Source: Pseudomonadota bacterium (GTDB lineage Bacteria > Myxococcota_A > Polyangia > Polyangiales > Polyangiaceae). Taken from it: a stretch of DNA of 8,915 nt. The position numbers and the translations under genes are program-made. The notes under the pieces were generated by a model. The model saw only the letters and a list, made by a program, of their open reading frames with translations, did no database searches and was not told the DNA's origin. Positions 1-6,700 of the stretch are shown piece by piece. Position 1 is the stretch's first letter. Each line of letters starts with the position of its first letter. The stretch is from NCBI GenBank assembly GCA_023418705.1, contig JAEZYZ010000462.1, positions 1 to 8,915 on the forward strand, given 5' to 3'.

Positions 1-112
1 GGGCCCCCTCTTGGGCGAGGGCCCCGATTCTTCGGGCAACCCTCGCGTCTGCTCACGGCCCGGTGCTCTAGATGGTCTCATTTTCCGCACCGATCCCCCG
101 CGCGAAGCGGTT
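1..112 (-). other. Unassigned 3' flank of sctJ, cut by window edge
   Basis: This is the stretch downstream of the sctJ stop codon. On the minus strand an ATG at 81-79 (in frame with a GTG at 90-88) opens a frame with no stop to base 1, 27 codons, beginning MRPSRAPGRE. Its composition resembles no type III secretion protein I know, and so short an open frame is expected by chance at this GC content. The outer end holds an imperfect GC-rich inverted repeat (about 1-10 against 17-25, 5-bp core CCCTC/GAGGG), which could be half of a terminator, but any U-tract would lie outside the window. It is either the first codons of a next gene or an intergenic region; the sequence does not decide. Confidence 0.2.
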
Positions 113-874
113 TCAGATCGTTTTTTCCGCGGTCCGGGCGCGGCGCATCCGCACCCACAAGCCCACGACCATCGCCACGAGCAGCAAGTTGGTCGCGACC
201 GCTCCTGCGACGAGCGCGCGCAGCGTCGCCGCGGAGCCGGGCGCTACCTGCAGCGGCCCGAGGCGGGCCAGCTGCGGCTCGGGTGCGGCGCTTGGCGCGG
301 CGCCTGGCATCATCACGACCGACACGGACTCTGCGCGCAGACCGGTGACGGCGCCCGCCAGCAGGCGCTGAACGTCGGCGACGGGGATGGGCGCGGCCGC
401 TCCGCGGTGACGGATCAAGACGGAGGCCGTCGGCGCCGCCTGCGACTCGCCGAGGTTCAGGCTCGTGCCCTGCGGGACCGCGAGGTGGACCCGCGCGCCG
501 AGCACGCCGTCGATGCTTCGCAAGGATCGCTCGAGGTCCCCTGCCGTGCCGGCGATGAGCTTGGCGTGCTCCGCCGTCCGGCTCTCGATCAGCCCCCCTT
601 GGCCGAGGGCGTCGAGCACGCCCGGGGTGGCGGGCGCGGGCAGGCCCTCCTTGGACAGGATCGACAAGGCGCGCGGCACCTCGTCGCTGCCCACGGTGAC
701 CCGGAAGCGGCCTTCGCTTTCAGGATCGATCTGCTTTTCGGCGCCGATCCCCGCGCGGGCGAGGGCGACGCTGACGTCGTTGGCGTCCGCTTCGGCCAGG
801 TTCGACGCGACCGGGACCGAGCAGCTCGCGAGCAGCAGCAGCCCGGCCAAGGAAAGAAAGCGCGGCGCGGCCAT
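113..874 (-). CDS. sctJ: SctJ/YscJ-family type III secretion inner-membrane ring lipoprotein
   Basis: This 253-residue protein is the SctJ (YscJ/PrgK/EscJ) component that forms a ring on the periplasmic face of the inner membrane in type III secretion basal bodies. The N-terminus is a lipoprotein signal with lipobox L-A-S-C (Cys18). Residues about 24-77 and 100-190 are the two ring-building motifs: the first contains AGIGAEKQ and the SILSKEGLP stretch, the second contains the family hallmark IDGVLGARVHLAVPQ (121-135) and SVSVVMMP. A single TM helix lies at about 219-242, followed by an Arg-rich tail. Length and the lipobox fit SctJ rather than flagellar FliF, which is about twice as long and has no lipobox. 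The ATG at 874 was chosen because the lipoprotein signal begins there; the frame stays open upstream but that part overlaps the previous gene in another frame. It starts 2 bp after the stop of the pseudokinase gene, with no clear Shine-Dalgarno, suggesting translational coupling. Confidence 0.93.
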   Translation of the reverse strand: MAAPRFLSLAGLLLLASCSVPVASNLAEADANDVSVALARAGIGAEKQIDPESEGRFRVTVGSDEVPRALSILSKEGLPAPATPGVLDALGQGGLIESRTAEHAKLIAGTAGDLERSLRSIDGVLGARVHLAVPQGTSLNLGESQAAPTASVLIRHRGAAAPIPVADVQRLLAGAVTGLRAESVSVVMMPGAAPSAAPEPQLARLGPLQVAPGSAATLRALVAGAVATNLLLVAMVVGLWVRMRRARTAEKTI

Positions 875-876
875 GC

Positions 877-2487
877 TCAGAACTGAGTGCGGGTCACATC
901 CAGCTTGGGATGACTCGGGAAGCTCAGCCGCCGCACGCCGCCCGCGATGCAGCCTTCCAAGCGGGGGTTTCGCGGCTTGGTGCGCACGGTGACGCCGACG
1001 GCGCGACCGTTCTGGACCGCCGCACAAATGCTGATGCCCACGTCGTCCGGGACGCCACAGTGGCCGAAATAGGAGCCGCGGTTGAGCACGGCGCCGTACT
1101 GGCCTGCCGTGATGTCCGCCTGGCCGCGCGGGCCGCCGACGTTCATTTCTTCGACGTAGGCCGCCTGCGCGGACTCGCAGCTCATGCCGCCCGCGAGCAA
1201 GGGATAGTTGCCGCTGCGTCCGACGACCCGACCTCCTTTGCCGCCCCCCTTCTTCGTCACCTTCAACCCCGCGTCGGTTTCGATGCTCGTGACGCTCTCG
1301 GTTTGTACGGCGATGCTGTCGCTCTTGGCCCCCTGCGTCGTCAAAAACCAGACGCCACCGGCGGCGAGCAGCGCGCCGACCAAGAGCACGCCGAGCACGG
1401 CCTTGCCCCGCGTGCTGCGCGCCTCCTGCACGACCACGCGCTCGAGCGCGGCCTTCTCGGCCTTGATGTCGCGATGGATGCGCGCGTGTTCGGCGAACGG
1501 AGCAAACTCCTCCCAATCCTTGATAGCGCGCTCTTCCTTTCCGAAGGAGTCGCGCAATACGTCGGAGTCGAGGAAGGTATTGTTCGCGATCTGCTGAAGC
1601 AGCTCCACGGCATTGAACGGCCCGTGATCCATGCCGTCCTTGATGACCACGTAGCGGGGCCGCGGATCGGACTCGAGCCGGGCCTTCAAGGCGGCCAGCT
1701 CGTGCGTCTGGTCGCTGACGGCGACGGGGGCTGGGGCCTGCTCTTGGACGGCGATGTCATAGGGGCTCAGCCCCATTTCGGGCGGGCGCACCGGCGCCGC
1801 GGCGGGTGGGGCGGCCGCCGGTTGGGCGAGCGCCGCGCGCTCGGCCCGGCCCGCCGCCGGGGGGGGCAGCATGGAGAGCGACACGTCGACCTGAAAACCG
1901 CCGTCGCCGTCGAGCCGTGACTCGTCCGCCGGTGGGGGCCGGATGCTCATCTCCGGTGCGACATTGTGGAGCGCTTGCGCGAGCGCGAAAAGGTCGTCGG
2001 GGCGGTGGCTCGGATCGGCCACCAGCGCCTTGCTCAGCACGACCTCGAGCGACTGCGGCAGGCCCGGGATCACCTCGCTCGGTCGCCGCATCCCCGGGCC
2101 CACCGACAAGCCCGTCACGAGCTCGTAGAGGATCGCGCCGACGGCGAACACGCTGGAGCGGGCGTTGCCAGGGCGTCCTTCGCGCTGCTCGGGAGCCAGG
2201 CACGCCTTGTCCCGCGGCAGCATGGGCGGCTGCGTCGCGAGCTCCGCAGTCAGGTGATAGTAGCCGTAGTCGTCGGTGCACAAGCTCGATGGGTGCAGGA
2301 AGAACAGGGCCCCGGTCTGATGCCGTTCGGCGATCTCCACGCACAAGGGCACGACGAGGGCGATCGCCTGCTTCAACGAAAGGTTCGTGCCTTGAGCGCG
2401 CAGCTCTTCCAGCCGCTCGCGCAAGCTGCCGGCGATGATGCTGGCACCGACTGGAAGCGGGGTCCCCATGGTTTGTGCACTGTTCAT
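877..2487 (-). CDS. Single-TM pseudokinase with GYF_2-like and AgmX/PglI-like C-terminal domains
   Basis: The 536-residue protein has four parts. Residues about 15-176 match only the C-lobe of a Ser/Thr kinase: the segment equivalent to HRDLKPSN reads FFLHPSSL (62-69), so HRD, Lys and Asn are gone; DFG is not recognisable; the APE motif survives (98-100), the following helix SVFAVGAILYELVTG (112-126) is clear although its conserved Asp is Ser112, and the late Arg (HRP, Arg162) is kept. No Gly-loop or VAIK lysine exists, so catalysis is very unlikely. A Pro/Ala linker (about 180-255) leads to a GYF_2-like domain (about 278-332, with DHGPF). One TM helix spans about 362-384. The exported part (about 425-536) has Cys437, 477, 488 and 513, and its end (SICAAVQNGRAVGVTV ... 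CIAGGVRRLSFP) resembles the AgmX/PglI or TonB-C-like domain common in myxobacteria. A TAG at 2505-2503 in frame blocks a longer N-terminus. It is cotranscribed with sctJ. The role, a regulator or structural partner, is inferred. Confidence 0.85.
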   Translation of the reverse strand: MNSAQTMGTPLPVGASIIAGSLRERLEELRAQGTNLSLKQAIALVVPLCVEIAERHQTGALFFLHPSSLCTDDYGYYHLTAELATQPPMLPRDKACLAPEQREGRPGNARSSVFAVGAILYELVTGLSVGPGMRRPSEVIPGLPQSLEVVLSKALVADPSHRPDDLFALAQALHNVAPEMSIRPPPADESRLDGDGGFQVDVSLSMLPPPAAGRAERAALAQPAAAPPAAAPVRPPEMGLSPYDIAVQEQAPAPVAVSDQTHELAALKARLESDPRPRYVVIKDGMDHGPFNAVELLQQIANNTFLDSDVLRDSFGKEERAIKDWEEFAPFAEHARIHRDIKAEKAALERVVVQEARSTRGKAVLGVLLVGALLAAGGVWFLTTQGAKSDSIAVQTESVTSIETDAGLKVTKKGGGKGGRVVGRSGNYPLLAGGMSCESAQAAYVEEMNVGGPRGQADITAGQYGAVLNRGSYFGHCGVPDDVGISICAAVQNGRAVGVTVRTKPRNPRLEGCIAGGVRRLSFPSHPKLDVTRTQF

Positions 2488-2499
2488 TTCAGGGCGCCG

Positions 2500-2505
2500 A
2501 TACTA
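2500..2505 (-). promoter_or_regulatory. Weak -10 candidate upstream of the pseudokinase gene
   Basis: Reading on the minus strand, TAGTAT lies 12 bp before the ATG at 2487, with a poor -35 candidate TTCGAC 17 bp further upstream. If used, transcription would begin only a few bases before the start codon, giving a nearly leaderless mRNA, which fits the absence of a recognisable Shine-Dalgarno sequence. The rest of the 175-bp gap to the upstream gene (2488-2662) holds a short TCGAA-rich stretch (2522-2546) and no supportable gene. The pseudokinase and sctJ could equally be read from the promoter of the upstream gene. Confidence 0.25.
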
Positions 2506-2662
2506 GCAAGACAACCCCCGCCGTCGAAGCGTCGAATCGAAATCGACCGGCGCGGCACGCCGGACCCTCCGCGCCGCCGGCGGTAGGTCGAGGTCGGCCG
2601 TTTCGGGCGAGACCTGAGGCGGAGACGGCACCGGCTTGGCTGATGCTGTCGAAAAAATCCTT

Positions 2663-3538
2663 TCAGAGCGTGACGGCGTCCGGGCGGGGACCTGCCTGCC
2701 ACGGATGACGTCGGCGCTTGTACGTGCCCCTGACGAAGGATCCCAAGACCGGAGCGATGTTGGCGGGGATGTCGGCGTCCCACTCCCCACCATGCAGGTA
2801 GTCGACCGGCCGTTGCTGCGGGCCGAGCAAAACGAAGCCAGGAACGACCACGGTGCCGTTGCTCTGTTCGACGGGGATCCCCAGGTGGCGCAAGTCGAGG
2901 GCGAACTCACGCACGTCGAGCCGAACGACACGCACCTTCTCGAGCGCCCTTTGCATCAGCGGATCGCTCAGCGACGCCGCCACGCCGTTGCAAGGGGCGC
3001 AATCGGGCAACACGAGCCAGAGCAAGAGCTGCTCGCCCGCGTCTTGCGCGAGCTGCTGCTGCTGATCGAGCGCCTTGCCGAGCGACCCCTGATCGGTGCC
3101 GATGTCCACCAGGTCGATGGCGCCGATCACCGTGGACGTCGTCGCTGTTTCACGGGATTGCACCTCGGAGCCGGCGTGCGGGACCGCGCTTCGCTCGGCG
3201 CCTGGCGCGTGGGCTTTGGGGACGGCGGTGGGGCCGACCGGCTTCGCAAACGGCAAGGACGGGCTCGGCCTTGCGATCCACGCGATCAACCCACCGAACG
3301 CCGCCGCGCACACGGCCAGGTTGAGCGCGCCCACCACGATGCCCGCGAGCGCCAAGCGGGCGCCGGCGCGGCCGAAGCGCTCGATGTCGCGCCGAGCGAC
3401 CAGGCCCAGCACGATGCCGAGAACGCCGCCGATGCCGGGCAAGCACGCAAAACCGAGGCCCGACAAGAGCAGCGACCACACCGCGGAGTCCGGGACTTTG
3501 CCTCGACTCGACGCGGGGGGAGCAGAAGGATCGAACAC
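2663..3538 (-). CDS. DUF4190 membrane protein with C-terminal thioredoxin-like domain (CAPC)
   Basis: Taken from the GTG at 3538 this is a 291-residue protein. Residues about 18-88 form the DUF4190 pattern of two TM helices: SLLLSGLGFACLPGIGG...GIVLGLVARR, then ARLALAGIVVGALNLAV. The connecting loop carries five Arg, so by the positive-inside rule it is cytoplasmic and the C-terminal part is periplasmic. After a Pro/Ala-rich linker (about 90-135), residues about 136-275 look like a thioredoxin fold: a hydrophobic strand leading to the redox motif C-A-P-C (Cys180, Cys183), and a VVVPGFVLLG strand with the expected cis-Pro near 233. A membrane-tethered disulfide reductase, oxidase or chaperone is likely; the direction of its redox chemistry cannot be read. 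A TTG 13 codons upstream keeps the frame but overlaps the -10 region; the GTG start follows an AGAAGAG stretch and begins FDPSAPP. It precedes the pseudokinase-sctJ pair on the same strand. Confidence 0.82.
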   Translation of the reverse strand: MFDPSAPPASSRGKVPDSAVWSLLLSGLGFACLPGIGGVLGIVLGLVARRDIERFGRAGARLALAGIVVGALNLAVCAAAFGGLIAWIARPSPSLPFAKPVGPTAVPKAHAPGAERSAVPHAGSEVQSRETATTSTVIGAIDLVDIGTDQGSLGKALDQQQQLAQDAGEQLLLWLVLPDCAPCNGVAASLSDPLMQRALEKVRVVRLDVREFALDLRHLGIPVEQSNGTVVVPGFVLLGPQQRPVDYLHGGEWDADIPANIAPVLGSFVRGTYKRRRHPWQAGPRPDAVTL

Positions 3539-3549
3539 CAACTCTTCTA

Positions 3550-3577
3550 AGTATAACGCGTCCCACCGGCATCCCAA
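3550..3577 (-). promoter_or_regulatory. Sigma70-like promoter for the DUF4190-thioredoxin gene
   Basis: On the minus strand TTGGGA (3577-3572) is separated by 16 bp from TATACT (3555-3550), a good -10 match in an otherwise GC-rich genome. The predicted transcription start is near 3543, only about five bases before the GTG start at 3538, so translation would be almost leaderless. The inverted repeat at 3589-3609 would be centred about 56 bp upstream of the transcription start, a position usual for an activator site. The prediction rests on sequence alone. Confidence 0.45.
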
Positions 3578-3588
3578 ACCCCTCCAGC

Positions 3589-3609
3589 AGGTAGGAGTCG
3601 ATCCTACCT
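3589..3609. repeat. Perfect inverted repeat, candidate operator
   Basis: AGGTAGGA and its exact reverse complement TCCTACCT flank a 5-bp centre (GTCGA). The repeat lies between the divergent genes, just upstream of the -35 box of the minus-strand promoter. There is no adjoining run of T on either strand to make it a terminator, so a binding site for a dimeric regulator is the more natural reading. No regulator family can be named from this motif. Confidence 0.5.
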
Positions 3610-3657
3610 TTCACGCAACCAACTCAATTCAACGTTACCTGTGCCCTCAGTTCTTTT

Positions 3658-3666
3658 TGTTACACT
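3658..3666 (+). promoter_or_regulatory. Extended -10 promoter candidate for the giant TPR gene
   Basis: TGTTACACT fits an extended -10 element (TG-N-TACACT) and sits in the most AT-rich part of the intergenic region, after a T5 tract at 3654-3658. The nearest -35-like sequence, TTACCT (3635-3640), is weak and 20 bp away, which an extended -10 can tolerate. Transcription would begin near 3673 and give a leader of about 110 nt that contains the stem-loop at 3701-3729. Confidence 0.35.
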
Positions 3667-3700
3667 AAGACACGAAAACACCCGCCCAGGCGCAATTCGC

Positions 3701-3729
3701 ATCGACGGCGAGCTCGCGTCGCCGTCGAT
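3701..3729 (+). repeat. Perfect 11-bp stem-loop in the leader of the TPR gene
   Basis: ATCGACGGCGA (3701-3711) pairs exactly with TCGCCGTCGAT (3719-3729) across a 7-base loop. The centre also contains the palindrome GCGAGCTCGC (3708-3717). No T-tract follows on either strand, so a classical terminator is unlikely. It could be an operator or an RNA hairpin in the 5' leader, about 55 bases before the ATG at 3785. Confidence 0.5.
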
Positions 3730-3784
3730 CGAAGCTAAACCCGCGTTGCGGCTACGATATGCGGCGTGTTAGCGTCACCGCGAC

Positions 3785-6700
3785 ATGGACCCCCGGGAGA
3801 TGGAAGCGCTCGTTCAGCGCTTGGTCCAAAATCCGCATGACGAGGACGCCATCGGGCGGGCTTACGAGTCGGGACAGCGCGATCCTCGCGGGTACGCGAT
3901 GCTGCTCGAAAAAGTGGGCACCGCGACGGGCGATCCCGTGTTTGCCAGCCACTGGCTGACCGAGGCGGCGAACGTCTGGCTCACCACGCTGAACGACGCG
4001 CACCGCGCGGCCAGAGCGCTCATGATCGCCATCGATCGTGCGCCCACCCAACCCGCGCCTGCGGAAAAGCTGGCCGAGCTGTATCGGGAAAAGGGCGACA
4101 TCAAGGCGCTGGTCGCTTTGCTGGAGCGGCGGGCCAAGGCCCTGACCTCACTCTCGGCCAACGACGCGAGCCTGCTCCCGCAGCTGTCGTCACTGCACGA
4201 GGAGCTCGGTCGGCTGTGGTCGGAGCCGCCGCTCTCGCAGCCGCGCAAGGCCAGCGAGAACTACCGGCGCGCGGTCGAGTTCGACCCCTCCAACCAATAC
4301 GCCATCTACGCCGTGCGCGAGCTGCACAAGGCCAGCGGGGAGTGGGCCGAGGCGGTCCCGTACTTCGCGCAGGAGCTCGCGCTCGTGCAGGACCCGGAGC
4401 GGCGGCTGGCGCTGCTGCAGGACGAAGCCGAGGTTCGGCGCAACGCGGGCGACCTGAGCGGCGCGACGCAGGCGCTGCGCGGCGCGCGCGAGCTCTCCTT
4501 CGAGGACCCGGTGCTGAAGCAGCTGCTGGCGAGCATCGTGCTCGAGCGGCTGCAGGCCGGTGAAGACGTCGCTCACGAGCGGGCAGAGGGGGCGCAGCTG
4601 TTCGTCGAGCTCGCCGAAGAGTTTCCGGGGGAGCACGGCTACTCGTACTCCGTATGCGCGCTGGAGCTCGAGGCCGGACACGACCGCGCCGCGCAGCTCG
4701 CGATGTACTACGCCGAGCAGCTCGGACGCGGCCATGAAGCGGCGCCCCGGTTGGCGGCGTACGTGAAGGCGAATCCGAACGGCGCCGTCGCCGCCGACGC
4801 GCGACAGCTCATCAGCCAGGTGGTGCAGCAAGGCGTCTTCGACGACAGCCTGCTGGAAGCCCTCACGCCCTCGGACGACGCACCGGCGCCCGAGCGCGTC
4901 CGGGCGCTGCTCGAGGTGGCCTCGACCCTGGCCAACAAGGGCAAGCGACACGAAGCCGCCGCCAACTTCGAGAAGGTGATCGCGATCGAGGCCGCCAACG
5001 AAGAGGCGCTCGGCTTCCTCGAGAGCTTCTATCGGCAGGGGCGCAAGTACGACAAGCTGCGCGATCTCCTGCTCGCCGCGGCGCACTCTCCCGATGCGGA
5101 TGTCGATCGGCGGGTCAGCTGTCTGCGGGAGCTCGGGGGCCTGTTCGAGTCGCAGCTGCGGGATCCGGAGTCGGCGATCGGCACCTGGAAGGAGCTGGTG
5201 GCGCTCGATCCCGACGACGAGCCCGCGCGCGCTCAGCTGCGGCGCCTCTTGGAGCGGCACGGTCGTTGGGACGAGCTGACGGCCTTGATGGAGCAGGAGG
5301 CGGAGCAGCTCGGCGATCTCGAGGCGCGGTTGGCCGCCGAAAAATCGATCGCCAAGCTGCACGAGCAGAAGCGGCGAGATCCGGTCGCGGCCGGTCATGC
5401 CTGGGCGCGCATCGCCCGGCTCACTCCGGACGATGATATGGCGATCGCCACGGCCGTGCGCCACTTCGAGCGCGCCGAGCGGGCGGACTTGGCCGCGCAG
5501 GTGATCGCCGACACGGTGCGGTCGGTCAGCGACGAGCGCGCGCGGGCGCAGCTCTACAAGAAACTCGCCGAGTACCGCGAGGCGTCCGGGGACGCCTTTG
5601 GCGCCGGTGAGGCGTACGCTGACAGCGCCCGGGCCGCGACCGACCCCGAGCTCTGGCAGGCGGCCGAGCGCTGCTTCGTACAGGCCGAGGTCTGGGACCA
5701 GGCCGCCACGGCCGCCGAAGAGCAGGCCGATCTCGCCAAGCGACCTCACGATCAAGCGGCGCTGTTCGCCAAGGTGGCCGACCACCTGCTGCGGCTCGGT
5801 GACGAGGCCAACGCCGTGCTGCGGCTCGAACGTGCGGCGGAGCTCGATCCGAGCAATCCGGACTATGCCGCGGCGCTCGAGTCCCGCTACGTGAGCGCCG
5901 AGCGCTTCGCGGATTTGGCACAGTTCTTACTCGGGCGCGCCGAGAAGCTGACCGAGAAGGCCGATCGGCTCGAGCTGCGACGCCGCGCGGCGAGGCTGCA
6001 GCGCAACGAGCTCGCCGATCCGCACGCGGCGCGCGAGAGCTTGCTGCAGATCTTGAGCGAGGGGGACGATCCGGAAGCGCTCTCGATGCTGGCCGACGAC
6101 GCCGAGGAGCGGCGGGAGTTCGGCGAAGCGGCGGAGTACCTGCGCCGCCTGCTGCGGGTCGTGCCCGAGGAGCAGCGGGTCGAGGTCGCGCTGCGCGAAG
6201 GCAAGCTCCTGTCGGAGGGGCTCGGCGACACGAGCGCCGCCATCGACTGCTACGAGGACGTCCTCAAGGAGCTCGATCCGAAGAACCTGACCGCGCTGCG
6301 TGGCATCGCCGCCCTGCACGAGCAGCAGGGCGACTTGAAGGCCACGGCCGGCGCGCTCGAGCGCTTGCTCGACGCGCTCGAAGACCGCGAGGAGAAGCTC
6401 GAGACGGCGCGGCGCCTGGCCGAGCTCTACGAGACCAGCCTGGACGATCCGCGGGCGGCGCTGAAGCACCTCGAGATCGTGCGCGAGCTGGATCCGGAGG
6501 ATTTCGACGCGCTCGAGCGGTCGTGCGAGATGGCCGAGCAACTCGAGGACTGGATGCGCGTGACGGAGTACACGCGGCTCCTGCTCGAAATCGAGGGCGA
6601 TCCGGCCGAAATCAGCCGCATGACGCGGCGCCTGGCGGAGCTGTATCACACCGAGCTCGAGCGCGACGACGAGGCGCTGGCGGCGCTCCTGGCCGTGGCC

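Noticed and set aside
875..1516. Upstream extension of the sctJ frame by 214 codons
   Set aside because: This part overlaps the pseudokinase C-terminus in another frame, is Arg/Gly-rich, and would bury the lipoprotein signal that starts at 874.
910..1920. 336-codon open frame on the plus strand
   Set aside because: It is antisense to the pseudokinase gene, whose domains and TM helix are recognisable; the plus frame shows none.
2651..2670. Terminator after the DUF4190-thioredoxin gene (T6 run on the minus strand)
   Set aside because: A T6 run follows the stop codon but no stable hairpin precedes it, so an intrinsic terminator is not supported.
2636..3550. 304-codon open frame on the plus strand
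   Set aside because: It is antisense to the DUF4190-thioredoxin gene and is rich in Arg, Asp and His without any family signature.
3539..3577. TTG start 13 codons upstream for the DUF4190-thioredoxin gene
   Set aside because: The GGAGGGG before it is only one base away, and the extension overlaps the best -10 sequence; the GTG at 3538 gives a more natural N-terminus.
4190..5785. 531-codon open frame on the minus strand
   Set aside because: It lies fully antisense to the TPR gene, has an Arg/Leu/Gly-rich composition with no recognisable domain, and is what the strong third-position GC bias of the plus frame produces.
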